64,000 nt of DNA from Mesorhizobium sp. LHD-90 (GCF_030929505.1 NZ_JAVFVV010000004.1:124001-188000); one strand, 5' to 3'; counted from the stretch's first letter, positions 8,882 through 18,293 are shown. Notes: generated by a model from the sequence alone, not told the origin. Translations and numbers: made by a program.

Positions 8882-9445
8882 CTACGCCTTGCCGTCGGTG
8901 TTCGCGCCGCGCGGCTCTTCCATGGCGCGCGCCACGCGGCGCTGCAGGTCCTGCACCAGCGCGTCGGAGAGCGCTGCCTGGCGGTCGGCCTCGGTGCGTT
9001 CCGTGCCGTGCGAGACCGGGCCGACCGGAACGGCGGACTTGCCCTCGACATAGTGATCGGCGAGCAGGCGCGAGGCGATGCCGATGCCGCCGCGCTCGGT
9101 CATGACGTCGGCGATGCGGCCGGCCATCATCGACTTCCACATGTCGCCGGCCAGCCCCTTGCCGTAGACCTCGCCGGCGTCCTTGGGCAGCATGGTCTGA
9201 ATGAAGGTGCCGAGCACGACGGATTCGAATTTCTTCAAGGCGTCGGCGCCATCGGGGGCTATTGCGCCTCGGGTGGCGCGCATATTGCCTGGGCCGGCGG
9301 CGCCGAGGCTGAAGGCGGCGTCGGCTCCAGTCGGCGCCGTCGCGCCGACGCGGCGGGCCAGCGCGGTGCGAGCCGCCTCCAACCCCGACGGCTCGACGGC
9401 GCGGGCTACGTCGAGCACGATGTCGCTGGGCGGCGAAATGGCCAA
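8882..9445 (-). CDS. flgJ: FlgJ-like rod-binding protein (no muramidase domain)
   Basis: A 187-residue protein with the rod-binding domain in its second half (LKKFESVVLGTFIQTMLPKDAG...WKSMMAGRIADVMTERGGIGIA). It corresponds to the N-terminal half of enteric FlgJ, which caps the growing rod; the peptidoglycan-cutting half is absent and is probably supplied by the separate transglycosylase at 20547-21152. I chose the TTG at 9445 because GGAGGAG lies eight bases upstream and because LAISPPSDIV is the usual beginning in relatives. Longer open frame reaches into the repeat at 9524-9725 and is unlikely to be translated. Confidence 0.85.
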   Translation of the reverse strand: MAISPPSDIVLDVARAVEPSGLEAARTALARRVGATAPTGADAAFSLGAAGPGNMRATRGAIAPDGADALKKFESVVLGTFIQTMLPKDAGEVYGKGLAGDMWKSMMAGRIADVMTERGGIGIASRLLADHYVEGKSAVPVGPVSHGTERTEADRQAALSDALVQDLQRRVARAMEEPRGANTDGKA

Positions 9446-9523
9446 GACGCTGGCTCCTCCGGTTTTTGACGGGTGCATTGTGGACCGAGAAGCTTGCGGG
9501 AGCCTTGCCTGGGGAGCGCCAGC

Positions 9524-9725
9524 GTAACCCTCCCCCTTGAGGGGAGGGTCGCGGAGCAAATTGCGCGGAACGCGCGATTTGTGACGCGGGGTGGGGTTGC
9601 CGATGAAGTGCTCCATCCTGAAGCGGTCCGACGGGCGCTCCAAACTGAAGCGACCCCACCCCGGCTCGCTCAACTCCACTTCGTTTCGTTGACTCGCCGA
9701 CCCTCCCCTCGAGGGGGAGGGTTAC
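9524..9725. repeat. 202-bp MITE-like element with 28-bp terminal inverted repeats
   Basis: The ends at 9524-9551 and 9698-9725 are reverse complements over 28 bases with one mismatch; each end begins GTAACCCTCCCCCT. Inside, a second inverted pair (CGGGGTGGGGT near 9584, ACCCCACCCCG near 9652) nests in the first. There is no coding capacity. It lies between fliJ and flgJ, and its right end supplies the TAA stop codon of the fliJ-like gene at 9722-9724. This is typical of non-autonomous or intergenic palindromic elements; no transposase source is visible here. Confidence 0.8.
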
Positions 9726-10105
9726 GTCGGCGACTGCTTCCGCGCCAGCAACTCCAGCAGATCGCGTTCCGTCTTGCCGCGCTCGTCGGCGCGATCGGCC
9801 TCGCGCCAGGCACGCTCGACCCGGTCTGCGCGGACGGTGGCCATCGCCACGCGCCCTGCCTCGGTCTCGGCCAGTTTCTGGCTGGCCCGCTCGCGGGACA
9901 GCGCGGCTGAGATGCGCCGGTGGTAGACATCCGGAAAGGACATTGCCAGCGAGCCTTCTGCGTCGAAACGGCCGGCAAGTTCCTCCGCCTCCGCGCGGGC
10001 GGCAACTGCGGAGGCGACGAAACCGGCATGACGCGTCTCGTGCAGCGCCTTCAACTGCTCCTGCACGTCGAGCAGCTTTTTCAGCCTTCTGACGCGGTCG
10101 GCCAT
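9722..10105 (-). CDS. fliJ: FliJ-like flagellar export protein
   Basis: A 127-residue, almost entirely helical coiled-coil protein rich in Ala, Arg and Glu, starting ADRVRRLKKLLDVQEQLK. FliJ is the central stalk that couples the FliI ATPase to the FlhA gate; its relatives are about 130-150 residues and diverge strongly. The call relies on length, coiled-coil character and position directly after fliR. The stop codon belongs to the adjacent inserted palindromic element, so the original C-terminus may have been slightly altered. Confidence 0.65.
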   Translation of the reverse strand: MADRVRRLKKLLDVQEQLKALHETRHAGFVASAVAARAEAEELAGRFDAEGSLAMSFPDVYHRRISAALSRERASQKLAETEAGRVAMATVRADRVERAWREADRADERGKTERDLLELLARKQSPT

Positions 10106-10108
10106 GGT

Positions 10109-10861
10109 TCAGCCTCCCAGCGCGGTGGCGGCGAAGCCATCGGCGAACAGGCTGAGCATGGTGGCGATGGCGAAATAGAAGATGATCAGCCCGCCGGCGA
10201 TCACCATAGGCAGCGAGATGAAGTAGACCGGGATCTGCGGCGTCAGCTTGTTGACGAAACCGACGGTCAGGTTGACCAGGATGGCATAGGCGATGAAGGG
10301 GCTGCCGAGCCTCAGCGCGATCATGAAAGATTCGCCCAACGTGTCGGTGACGTTGACGAGTGCTGCGCGCGGATTGAACAGCATGTTGACCGGGGCGACC
10401 TCGTAGGACTGGATCAGCGCCTTGACGATCTCGTGGTGGAAATCGAAGACGAACAGCAGCAGCAGCGCCGAAAACGAGATGATCTCGCCGAGTGGCGCTT
10501 GCGGCTCGCCGTTCTCGATGCCGGGACCGGCCATGCCGCCATAGCCGATCAGCATGGCGATCGCGGAGCCCATGAAGGACAGTGCCATCATGTAAAGCCG
10601 GGCGAGCAGGCCGATCAGTCCGCCGGTCAGCAGTTCGGAAACCACCATCGGCGCCAGCAGCGCCGGCTCGCGCGTGGCCGAGGGCAGGATCTGGTCCCAC
10701 AGATGTACCAGCAGCGCGCCGGTGGCGGCCACCGCCACGAACAGCCGCACCTGCATCGGCACGCGGGCGCTGGACAGGCCTGGCATGATCATGAAGCAGC
10801 CGCCGATGCGGCAGAAGGCGAGAAAGGCCGCGATGACGACGCTTTCGGGCAGGGTGGTCAC
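10109..10861 (-). CDS. fliR: Flagellar export gate protein FliR
   Basis: A 250-residue polytopic membrane protein with the FliR/SctT pattern: [20 protein letters not shown] near the N-terminus, then helices around [18 protein letters not shown], and [30 protein letters not shown] near the C-terminus. FliR forms the inner-membrane export gate with FliP and FliQ. The ATG overlaps the stop of flhA by four bases, implying translational coupling. Confidence 0.96.
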   Translation of the reverse strand: MTTLPESVVIAAFLAFCRIGGCFMIMPGLSSARVPMQVRLFVAVAATGALLVHLWDQILPSATREPALLAPMVVSELLTGGLIGLLARLYMMALSFMGSAIAMLIGYGGMAGPGIENGEPQAPLGEIISFSALLLLFVFDFHHEIVKALIQSYEVAPVNMLFNPRAALVNVTDTLGESFMIALRLGSPFIAYAILVNLTVGFVNKLTPQIPVYFISLPMVIAGGLIIFYFAIATMLSLFADGFAATALGG

Positions 10862-12945
10862 GAAATCGTGCCCAGAATTCTGATCTCGACGCCCTTGGCG
10901 ATCTCGACATGGGAGAGCACCGGCAGCGTGGTGTAGAGCCGCTCGATGATCATGCGCACATAGGGGCGCGCATCGGGCGCCGTGACGATGACGAAGCGTT
11001 CGCCGGCCTCCATATGGGAGCGGATCGCCTTCGAGGCGTCCTGGCCAAATTCCTCCAGCTGGCGCGGGTCGATGTCGAACTCGCGGATCTCGCCCTTGGC
11101 GTCGCGCTTCAGGCTCTGGTGGAAGGCGAGATCCCAGCGATTTCCGAGGCGCAGCACTTTCAGCACGCCTGCCTCGGAAAGATCGCCGCAGATCTGCTGG
11201 GCCATGCGCACCCGCACATGCTCGACGATCTGCTCGGTGCGGCGCACATGCGGGGCGATCTCGGCGATGGCCTCAATGATGAGATGCAGGTTGCGGATCG
11301 ACACCCGCTCGGCCAGCAGCAGCTTCAGCACCGCCTGCAGGCCGGGATAGGAGATGTGCGAGGTGCAGATCTCGTCGGCGAGTTTTTTGTATTCCGCATC
11401 CTGGCGGTCGAGCAGCGCCTTCATGTCCTTGTAGGAGAGGAGCTGCGGCAGGTTGTTGCGGATGACTTCCGACAGGTGGGTGAGCAGCACCGACATGTTG
11501 TCGGCATAAGTGTATTGCTCGCGTTTCAAATCCTCGGCGAACATTTCGGGCACCGAATAGGCGCGCATGCCGAAGGCCGGCTCGCGCACCTCCTCGCCGG
11601 GGATGTCGGGATTGTCGCGTTTTCCCAGCAGCACCATCAACTCGCCGACGCGCATCTGGTGCTCGGCCACCACCGTGCCGTGGATCTTGATCTGGTAGCT
11701 CTTGCTCTGCAAAGCGAGGTCGTCGGTGAGTTTCACCTCGGGCACGACGAAACCGTATTGCGAGGCGAATTTTTTCCGCATCTTGGCCATGCGGAAGGCG
11801 AGTTCCTGATGCGAGACTAGAAGTTTCGTCGAGAGCTGCTTGCCGATCAGCAGCTCGATCTCGGCCGTCTTGAGGGACGCCTTGACCGAGTTCTTCTCCT
11901 CGTCCTCCTTTGTCGCGGTCTGCTCGCGTGCGACGGTCGCCTGCGCCTCGGCCTCTCGGCGCTGACGCAGCGGGATGATGTAGCCGATGGCCGCCATGGC
12001 GGCCGCCAGCGTGACGAAGGGGAACATCGGCAGGCCGGGCATCAGTGACAACAGCACCAGCAGGCCGGCGGCGACATAGAGCGCGCGCGGATAGGCGCCG
12101 AGCTGGCCGAACACCGCCTGGTCGGTGGAGCCGCGGGTGCCGCCCTTGGAGACCAGCAGGCCGGCGGCGAGCGAGACGATGAGGGCGGGGATCTGCGTCA
12201 CCAGACCGTCGCCGACGGAGAGCTTGATGAACACGTCGGATGCTTCCGCCATGCCCATGTCGTGGCGGAAATAGCCGATGGCGATGCCGCCGACGATGTT
12301 GATGGCGGTGATGATCAGGCCGGCGATGGCGTCGCCGCGCACGAATTTCGAGGCGCCGTCCATCGAGCCGAAGAAGGAGCTTTCCTCCTCCAGCTCGCGG
12401 CGGCGCAACTGCGCGGTCTTGTCGTCGATGACGCCGGCGGAAAGGTCCGCGTCGATCGACATCTGCTTGCCGGGGATGGCGTCCAGCGTGAAGCGGGCGC
12501 CGACCTCGGCGATACGGGTGGCGCCCTTGGTGATGACGATGAAATTGACGATGATCAGGATCAGGAAGACGATCAGGCCGATGACGAAGTCGCCGCTCAT
12601 GACGAGCTGCGAGAAGCCGCTGATGATGTAACCGGCCGCGTGTGTGCCCTCGCTGCCATGCGACAGGATCATGCGCGTGGTGGCGATGTTGAGCGACAGC
12701 CGCAGCATGGTGGCGATCAGCAGGATCGTCGGGAAGGACGAGAAGTCGAGCGGCCGCTGGATCCACAGCGCCACCATCAGGATCAGCACGGAAAGCGCGA
12801 TCGAGAAAGCCAGCCCGATGTCGATCATGAAGGCCGGTATCGGCAGGAACAGCACCGCCAGGATGACGACGATGCCGAGCGCGAAGAAGACGTCACGGCT
12901 GTGCCGGGCGGGCGGCGCGGGGGAGAGAGTTTCGGTGACTGCCAT
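10858..12945 (-). CDS. flhA: Flagellar export gate protein FlhA
   Basis: About 695 residues. The N-terminal half has eight predicted membrane helices and the family hallmark [13 protein letters not shown], followed by the FHIPEP loop region ([20 protein letters not shown]). The C-terminal cytosolic half is the docking platform for chaperone-substrate complexes and the ATPase. I prefer the ATG at 12945, reading [11 protein letters not shown]; the frame extends to 12978. FlhA lies directly downstream of an inserted toxin-antitoxin pair, whereas in relatives it follows fliQ. Confidence 0.96.
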   Translation of the reverse strand: MAVTETLSPAPPARHSRDVFFALGIVVILAVLFLPIPAFMIDIGLAFSIALSVLILMVALWIQRPLDFSSFPTILLIATMLRLSLNIATTRMILSHGSEGTHAAGYIISGFSQLVMSGDFVIGLIVFLILIIVNFIVITKGATRIAEVGARFTLDAIPGKQMSIDADLSAGVIDDKTAQLRRRELEEESSFFGSMDGASKFVRGDAIAGLIITAINIVGGIAIGYFRHDMGMAEASDVFIKLSVGDGLVTQIPALIVSLAAGLLVSKGGTRGSTDQAVFGQLGAYPRALYVAAGLLVLLSLMPGLPMFPFVTLAAAMAAIGYIIPLRQRREAEAQATVAREQTATKEDEEKNSVKASLKTAEIELLIGKQLSTKLLVSHQELAFRMAKMRKKFASQYGFVVPEVKLTDDLALQSKSYQIKIHGTVVAEHQMRVGELMVLLGKRDNPDIPGEEVREPAFGMRAYSVPEMFAEDLKREQYTYADNMSVLLTHLSEVIRNNLPQLLSYKDMKALLDRQDAEYKKLADEICTSHISYPGLQAVLKLLLAERVSIRNLHLIIEAIAEIAPHVRRTEQIVEHVRVRMAQQICGDLSEAGVLKVLRLGNRWDLAFHQSLKRDAKGEIREFDIDPRQLEEFGQDASKAIRSHMEAGERFVIVTAPDARPYVRMIIERLYTTLPVLSHVEIAKGVEIRILGTIS

Positions 12946-13037
12946 GTGCCCGTTCCAGTTCATGCCGGAGCGTCGCACGCGCAGACCGGCGCGGAGAGGC
13001 TAGACGCTCAAGCTTGCGCGAGGCGTGGTGGGGAAGG

Positions 13038-13556
13038 CTACAGGCTTTGTTTCACGGCAGGCGGGTGCAGTCGGGGGTCGAGGGCGAAACGCTCCTGCGA
13101 GCCCATGACATAGGCGCCGGCAGCTTTTTCCGCCACGAACAACAGGTTCCAACTGCGCCTGGAAACAACGCTCGGGATGACGACGAACTGGTGATCGGCC
13201 AGAAGCCCGTCGCCAAAGCCCTGCTGACCGGCGCTCGGCTGGCCCGGATAGAGCCAATTCGGGTTCGGCACATCTTCAGGCAATACCACCCGGACGGATG
13301 TGAGATCGACCACCTTGGCTTGCGTCAACACGTGCGGTGTTGTGTCCAGAAGCGGAAAACCCTTGTGGACGCCGACCTCCAGAATCGCGGTCGACGGATC
13401 AATGGCGCAATAGACGGCGCGAACGCCCGCACTGTTCCAGCGGCCGCCCACCTGATAGGCGCCTTCGCCGCTGTCCCACGTCCTGGCATATGCCTGCCGG
13501 TCAAGCCGCCAGGCGATCAACTCGTCGCCGCCGAGAGGCGCCGGCAGAGGCGTCAT
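13038..13556 (-). CDS. RES-domain toxin (NAD-degrading type), pair 1
   Basis: A 172-residue protein spanning one RES domain. The family landmarks are GGRWNSAGVRAVYCA (Arg and Tyr of the active site), STAILEV (Glu) and the C-terminal NLLFVAEKA/RFALDPRL region. Characterised RES toxins degrade NAD by phosphorolysis or hydrolysis, halting growth, or ADP-ribosylate a host enzyme. Its start overlaps the antitoxin stop by four bases. It sits on the same strand as the flagellar genes between fliQ and flhA. Confidence 0.9.
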   Translation of the reverse strand: MTPLPAPLGGDELIAWRLDRQAYARTWDSGEGAYQVGGRWNSAGVRAVYCAIDPSTAILEVGVHKGFPLLDTTPHVLTQAKVVDLTSVRVVLPEDVPNPNWLYPGQPSAGQQGFGDGLLADHQFVVIPSVVSRRSWNLLFVAEKAAGAYVMGSQERFALDPRLHPPAVKQSL

Positions 13557-14047
13557 GTATAGACACCGTAGTCGATGCGCTTGAGTAATGTCTCGACAAG
13601 CCCGACGCCTGCGGGTGTCGCGAGCAAATCAATCGGGCGGCGCTGGTCGAGCGCCATTGCCGGTCGCTCCATCCAGCGTTCGGCTTCTTCCTGCGAGCCG
13701 AATACATCGGTGGCCAATGCCAGGATCTCGGCGAATTTCCATGTCCTGCCGCTTTGTTCCTGGCTCAGCGGCCTGTCGGGCTGCTCGCTGCGGCGCTGGT
13801 ATGTCCGCAGGCTGATTCCTACCGCCTGCTCAAGCGACTTGTTCCTTGGCAAAACGATGAGGCGGTCGAGCAGGCTGTTGAGGGCTCGGGACGGCAGCCC
13901 GCGTAGCAGAAGGTCGTGAACATCGAGTTCGGTTGCCGGCGCTTCGTCAAGAACTTCGTCGCCCCCGAGCAGGTCCATCACCCGCCGAAGGTTGTGCCGA
14001 ACGTAGCCTACTTCGGCTTCGTTCCGAAGATCGCCAACAGTTCGCAT
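13553..14047 (-). CDS. Xre/MbcA/ParS-type antitoxin, pair 1
   Basis: A 164-residue antitoxin for the adjacent RES toxin. The central part resembles a Cro/Xre helix-turn-helix (LEQAVGISLRTYQRRSEQ) and the last 60 residues form the toxin-binding domain: FGSQEEAERWMERPAMALDQRRPIDLLATPAG, ending in LKRIDYGVY, which plugs the toxin active site in solved relatives. AAGG lies about ten bases before the ATG. A perfect 9-bp inverted repeat upstream (14063-14104) is the likely autoregulatory operator. Confidence 0.9.
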   Translation of the reverse strand: MRTVGDLRNEAEVGYVRHNLRRVMDLLGGDEVLDEAPATELDVHDLLLRGLPSRALNSLLDRLIVLPRNKSLEQAVGISLRTYQRRSEQPDRPLSQEQSGRTWKFAEILALATDVFGSQEEAERWMERPAMALDQRRPIDLLATPAGVGLVETLLKRIDYGVYT

Positions 14048-14062
14048 GCCTGGATCGCCTTC

Positions 14063-14104
14063 ATCGCGACAAATGTCTGATCAAAGTACGACAGGTGTCG
14101 CGAT
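14063..14104. promoter_or_regulatory. Inverted repeat, probable antitoxin operator (pair 1)
   Basis: ATCGCGACA at 14063-14071 and TGTCGCGAT at 14096-14104 are exact reverse complements separated by 24 bases. The site lies 16-57 bases upstream of the antitoxin start and 52 bases downstream (transcriptionally) of fliQ. Xre-type antitoxins repress their own promoter through such sites. Confidence 0.55.
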
Positions 14105-14155
14105 CGTTCAAGTGGCAATTGGGCAATCGGCGGCGTGGGAACCGGGCCGTGATGC

Positions 14156-14422
14156 TCAAAACCCTGTCTCGATGCGCTCGAAGATGACGTTGGAGAAGGC
14201 GGTGATCTGGCCGCCGATGAACGGCGCGGTGAAGGCGATGACCAAAAGGATGGCGACGATCTTCGGCACGAAGGTCAGCGTGATTTCCTGGATCTGCGTC
14301 AGCGCCTGGACCAGCGCGATGCCGATGCCGATGATCATGGCGACGCCGACCGCCGGGCCGCAGGCGGTCAGAACCGTCCAGATGGCGAACTGCACGATGT
14401 CGAGCGCGTCGGCCTCGTTCAT
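14156..14422 (-). CDS. fliQ: Flagellar export gate protein FliQ
   Basis: An 88-residue protein with two membrane helices (FAIWTVLTACGPAVGVAMIIGI and FVPKIVAILLVIAFTAPFIGG), the exact size of FliQ/SctS, which packs around the FliP/FliR gate. The internal ATG at 14422 is used because it gives the conserved start NEADALDIVQ and family length; the frame is open 17 codons earlier. In related genomes flhA follows directly; here a toxin-antitoxin pair intervenes. Confidence 0.95.
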   Translation of the reverse strand: MNEADALDIVQFAIWTVLTACGPAVGVAMIIGIGIALVQALTQIQEITLTFVPKIVAILLVIAFTAPFIGGQITAFSNVIFERIETGF

Positions 14423-14496
14423 GGACTTTGTTTCCCGCGAGAGACCGCTTGATTCGGTGAGGGGTCGCTTCAAGTTTCAAGCTGGTACTTCCGGCA

Positions 14497-14913
14497 CTAT
14501 TTGCCCGGCGAAATGACGATGCCGGGGCCGACGGTGATCTGCTTGCCGCTTTCCAGCACGGCGACGGCGCCGCTGCTCGTCAATCGCACCTCGGTCACCG
14601 TGCCGCTGGTCTTGCCGTCGGCGGAGGTCACGGTACGGCCGATGAGGGCATCGGCCTGTGCGAGTGTCGACGCCTGCAGAAGCTGGTCGAGGCGGCTGTT
14701 GATCTGGATCGACTGCTCGACCTGGCTGAAGGACGCGAGCTGCGCCACATATTGGGTCGAATCCATCGGGTTGGTCGGATCCTGGTTCTTCATCTGCGCG
14801 ACGAGCAGCCGCAGGAAGGACTGGTAGTCGACCGAGGTTTTGGCGGCCGCATCGTTCGATGTGGATGTCTTGTTCGCAGTGTTCGTCTGCACTGCATTGA
14901 CCGGCGACGTCAT
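14497..14913 (-). CDS. flgD: Flagellar hook-capping protein FlgD
   Basis: A 138-residue FlgD. The N-terminal capping segment is plain: DYQSFLRLLVAQMKNQDPTNPMDSTQYVAQLASFSQVEQ. The C-terminal beta-rich domain is short compared with enteric FlgD (about 230), as usual in rhizobia. FlgD scaffolds addition of FlgE subunits at the hook tip. The ATG at 14913 overlaps the flbT stop codon (TGATG), indicating coupling. Confidence 0.93.
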   Translation of the reverse strand: MTSPVNAVQTNTANKTSTSNDAAAKTSVDYQSFLRLLVAQMKNQDPTNPMDSTQYVAQLASFSQVEQSIQINSRLDQLLQASTLAQADALIGRTVTSADGKTSGTVTEVRLTSSGAVAVLESGKQITVGPGIVISPGK

Positions 14914-15356
14914 CAGGCGCGCGCTCCCATCGCGATCGGTCGCACATTCGTCGCGGCATCGTTGGCATGTCCCATCGCCTTGGCCTCCAGCCCGTAGAGC
15001 GAGCGGATGGTCTTCAGCGCCTCGAACACCGAGCCCTGGCTCACCAGCGCATCGACCTGCTTGAGGGCGGCGCTGATCTGCGGGTCCTCGAAACTGGCGA
15101 TCAGCAGCGGCAGCGATTTGCGGAACATGTCGCGCGCTTGCGCAGCACCCTCCGGCTCCATCAGCATGATCTGCACCATGAAATAGAGCTGGCGCAGCGG
15201 TGTGGAGGCTTCGGAAGCTTGTATGACGTGGCTTTCCAGCAGGAACTGCACGTCGTTGAGAAGCTCGATCGTCACCTTGCGGTCGGCCCGCACGACGGCG
15301 CCGTTGAGATAGATCTTCTCGTTGGGCTTCAGCGAAATCTTCAGCGTCGGTTTCAT
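14913..15356 (-). CDS. flbT: Flagellin mRNA regulator FlbT
   Basis: A 147-residue FlbT, beginning KPTLKISLKPNEKIYLNGAV and containing LQLYFMVQ-like and EPEG motifs of the family. In Caulobacter FlbT binds the 5' leader of flagellin mRNA and destabilises it; in Brucella it acts positively. Two of the three flagellin genes here carry a shared 55-base leader that is a candidate target. The ATG overlaps the flaF stop by four bases. Confidence 0.94.
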   Translation of the reverse strand: MKPTLKISLKPNEKIYLNGAVVRADRKVTIELLNDVQFLLESHVIQASEASTPLRQLYFMVQIMLMEPEGAAQARDMFRKSLPLLIASFEDPQISAALKQVDALVSQGSVFEALKTIRSLYGLEAKAMGHANDAATNVRPIAMGARA

Positions 15357-15700
15357 CGTATTCCGTCCCGGATGATCTGCGACACTTCGATGATCCCCTC
15401 GAAATTCTGCGAGCGGCCCTGGCGGACCTCTTCGGCCTCGCGCAGCAGCCACAGGCCGATGGAGATGAGGTTGGCACGCAATTCCTTCGGCAGCGCGTTC
15501 TCGGCATTGCCGAGGTCCTCGACGAAGGTGGTCCATAGGCGGTTGGTGAAATGCAGCGCCTCGATCGCCTTCAGCGAGTCGGCGCCGGCCTGCCTGGCCT
15601 CGCTGAGCAGCGCGATCGAGCGGTTGAGCAACTGGCGCTCGCGATCCCGTGCGTCGGCGACCGAGTCGGTCTGGATGTCGGCGTAGGAGAATTGATACAT
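15353..15700 (-). CDS. flaF: Flagellin biosynthesis regulator FlaF
   Basis: A 115-residue FlaF with the conserved middle ALHFTNRLWTTFVEDLGNAENALPKELRANLISIGLWL. FlaF is a flagellin chaperone/secretion factor that works with and against FlbT in controlling flagellin levels in alphaproteobacteria. It overlaps flbT by four bases and follows flgL by 18 bases. Confidence 0.95.
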   Translation of the reverse strand: MYQFSYADIQTDSVADARDRERQLLNRSIALLSEARQAGADSLKAIEALHFTNRLWTTFVEDLGNAENALPKELRANLISIGLWLLREAEEVRQGRSQNFEGIIEVSQIIRDGIR

Positions 15701-15718
15701 CGTCGGTTTGCCGCCGGG

Positions 15719-16768
15719 TTAGCTGATGAAACGCAGGATGCTGAGTTGCTGTAGGCGCGCGGTGAGCGCGTAGGAGGCTTCAATCTGGCCGAGCAGGGCG
15801 TCCACGCGCGTCTTGGCCTCGTAGGGATCGACGCCGGTCATGTCGCCGATCTGGCGTTCGAACAGGTCGATCTGCACCTCGAGCCGGTCGCTGGCGTCGC
15901 TCACCCTTTTCTGCAGGATGCCGGTGGTGGCTTGCAGGTCGGCGATGTTGCCGACCGCCTCGCCGACCAGTGATACGGCCTTTTCCAACAGCGCCTGGCG
16001 GGCGCCGGCGCCGATTTCGCTGTCGAACAGGTCGCTGATGGTGGCGGCAGCCATGGCCAGCTTGCGGAGGCCGGGATCGTTGGCGCTGACCGAGGTTTCC
16101 GTGGTGTCGGTGAGCGTGACGCGGCTGACGATGCGCTGGTCGGTGGCGCTGGACCAGTTGGCGATCCAGCCGACGCCAAGGAACTGCGGCTCGACCGCGG
16201 CGGTCAGGAAGGCATCCATCTGCGCGGCGGTGATCGAGGCCGCCGCCGCATCGGTCTTGGCGAAACCGAAATGCGCCTGGAAGGCGGCGTCGAAGGCCGC
16301 CTTGGCGGGGGAGCCCGGCGCCGAAAAATCGTCGATCGGCGTCACGTCGGTATTGGTGCCGGCAAAGATATGCTCGCCGTTGAAGCTGGTGTTGAGCACG
16401 CTGGTCAACTGCTCCAGCATGATCTTTGCCGCCGAGCGGGTGACGTCGCCCACCGCGTCGCCAGAGGAACTGGTAGTGAGCGTGGAGAGAAAACTCTGCG
16501 CCGCCTCGTGGATCTGCGTCAGCGAGTCCTGGCTGGATTTCAGCCGCGACGAGATCAGCGTGTTGGAATCGACGATGCCCTGCATGCGCTCGAAGTCGCG
16601 TGTGAAGGAAACCGTCTGTGCGGTACGCGCGCCGAGCGCCAGCCCGGTGTCGGCAAGCACGCCGGTTTGCAACTCCTTCTGCGCCTTCATCAGGTCCGAT
16701 TGCGCGCGCAGCAGCGAGTAGCGCAGCGATTGCGACAGGGCGGCTGTGGAGACGGAGGTCATCTTCAT
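15719..16768 (-). CDS. flgL: Hook-filament junction protein FlgL (HAP3)
   Basis: A 349-residue flagellin-like protein. The N-terminal D0/D1 helices (SQSLRYSLLRAQSDLMKAQKEL) and the C-terminal helices ending LTARLQQLSILRFIS mark it as FlgL rather than flagellin, as does its place after flgK. The signature FNGEHIFAGTNTDVTPI in the middle is typical of FlgL. It joins the hook to the filament. Confidence 0.93.
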   Translation of the reverse strand: MKMTSVSTAALSQSLRYSLLRAQSDLMKAQKELQTGVLADTGLALGARTAQTVSFTRDFERMQGIVDSNTLISSRLKSSQDSLTQIHEAAQSFLSTLTTSSSGDAVGDVTRSAAKIMLEQLTSVLNTSFNGEHIFAGTNTDVTPIDDFSAPGSPAKAAFDAAFQAHFGFAKTDAAAASITAAQMDAFLTAAVEPQFLGVGWIANWSSATDQRIVSRVTLTDTTETSVSANDPGLRKLAMAAATISDLFDSEIGAGARQALLEKAVSLVGEAVGNIADLQATTGILQKRVSDASDRLEVQIDLFERQIGDMTGVDPYEAKTRVDALLGQIEASYALTARLQQLSILRFIS

Positions 16769-16773
16769 GGGCG

Positions 16774-18228
16774 CTACCCGACCGCCGCGAGCAGGGTGGC
16801 GAGCATCTCGTCCACCGCCTTGATGATGCGCGCCGAGGCCTCGTAGGAATGTTCGAGCTCGAGCAGCAGCGCCATCTCGGCGTCGACATTGACGCCGGTG
16901 GCGTTGGAGAGCGCTTCCTGGGTTCGCGCCGCCAGCGCCTCCTTGGTCTCGGCGCCCTCCGAGGCGTCCTTGCGCACCGCCTGGAACCAGCCGATCGAGG
17001 CGCTGGAATAGGCGCTGAGGCTGATGTTGGTGGTCAGCCCCGCCGCCGTGTCGAAGGCCATGGGCTGGCCCAGGCGGTCGCCATAGGCGATGATCAAATC
17101 GGCGAAGCCGGCATTGCCGCCGGTGTTGACGACATAAGCCGCGCCGTTGGCGCCGCCGTCGCGCAGCAGTTCCGGATTGCCGCCGGCGCTCGAATCGAAG
17201 GCGGCGTTGATGCGGATCGAGCCGGCGAGCCCGTCGGCCAGCGTGCCGGCGGCGGGCATGGCCGGCGCGCCCGGCCAGGTGAACAGGCCGGGCCTGTCGG
17301 GCACGGCAGTTCCCTTTTCCGCGAAGGCGGAGATCAGGCCGCGTGCGATCTCGTCGAGCTGGCCCTGCATCTGTGCGGCGACGCCGTCACGCAGTTGCAC
17401 CAGGCCGGCGAGCTTGCCCGAGGCATCTGTGTTGCCGCCTGAGCCGAGACGTACCGGCACCCCGTCGACATAGACGGCGTTGCCGCTGGTGCCGGCGCCG
17501 AAGGCCGCTGTCGCCTGGAAGGAGACGGTGCGTGGTACGCCCTCGAACAGCGTGGCGCCGTCCTTCGTCATCAGCACCATGTCGTTGTCGCCGCGCGACA
17601 GGGTCGACAGCGGCACATATTCGGAAATCTTTTTCAGCAGCGCGTCGCGCTGGTCGAGCGCGTCGTTGACGTCGCGGCCGGCGCGCGTGCCCGCGGCGAC
17701 CGCGGTGTTCACGTCCTTGAACTGGGCGAGCAACTGGTTGAGCTCGCCGACGGCAGTGGCGACCTGGCCGTCGACGTCGCCGCGAAATGTCTGGATCGCG
17801 GCAGTGCCGTCGTTGAGCGAACGCACCACCTGGCGTGCGGCGTCGATGGCGTTTTCGGCCAGGCTGCGGTTCGACGGCGAGGCCGAATAGGTCTGCAATG
17901 CTTGTTGGAGTTTTCCGATGGCAGTTGCGGCGGTCGAGCTATTGTCGACGCCATTGACGGATATTTCGAGCTGCTCAAGGCCGGCGGATAGTGTGCCCTG
18001 TCCGCTCCAGGCCGAGAGCGCAGCAAGGTTCTGGCGGAACAACTGCTCGTTGGTGGCGCGCTGGACGTCGACCACCCGGCTGCCCGGAGCCATGCTGGAG
18101 ACCAGCGCGACGCGTCTGGTATAGTCGGGGTTCTTGGCGTCCTGAACGTTGCGCGAGACGACGCTGGTCTGGCGCCCGTTGTTGAGGAGCGCCGACTGGG
18201 CGATGTTGAGGGCGGCGGAAAGCGACAT
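16774..18228 (-). CDS. flgK: Hook-associated protein FlgK (HAP1)
   Basis: A 484-residue FlgK, starting LSAALNIAQSALLNNGRQTSVVSRNVQD and ending in the conserved VNVDAEMALLLELEHSYEASARIIKAVDEMLATLL helix. It is exported after hook completion and forms the first junction ring. It precedes flgL by six bases and follows flgE. Confidence 0.95.
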   Translation of the reverse strand: MSLSAALNIAQSALLNNGRQTSVVSRNVQDAKNPDYTRRVALVSSMAPGSRVVDVQRATNEQLFRQNLAALSAWSGQGTLSAGLEQLEISVNGVDNSSTAATAIGKLQQALQTYSASPSNRSLAENAIDAARQVVRSLNDGTAAIQTFRGDVDGQVATAVGELNQLLAQFKDVNTAVAAGTRAGRDVNDALDQRDALLKKISEYVPLSTLSRGDNDMVLMTKDGATLFEGVPRTVSFQATAAFGAGTSGNAVYVDGVPVRLGSGGNTDASGKLAGLVQLRDGVAAQMQGQLDEIARGLISAFAEKGTAVPDRPGLFTWPGAPAMPAAGTLADGLAGSIRINAAFDSSAGGNPELLRDGGANGAAYVVNTGGNAGFADLIIAYGDRLGQPMAFDTAAGLTTNISLSAYSSASIGWFQAVRKDASEGAETKEALAARTQEALSNATGVNVDAEMALLLELEHSYEASARIIKAVDEMLATLLAAVG

Positions 18229-18293
18229 GTGTAAGGACTTTCAGGCGGCCCGCTTTACCGCGGGCGCCCGAAGGCGCGCCGCGGCCCGCGACG

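Noticed and set aside
8868-10910. 680-residue minus-strand open frame across flgJ, the repeat, fliJ and fliR
   Set aside because: Runs through the 202-bp repeat and out of frame with recognised proteins; shadow of high-GC DNA.
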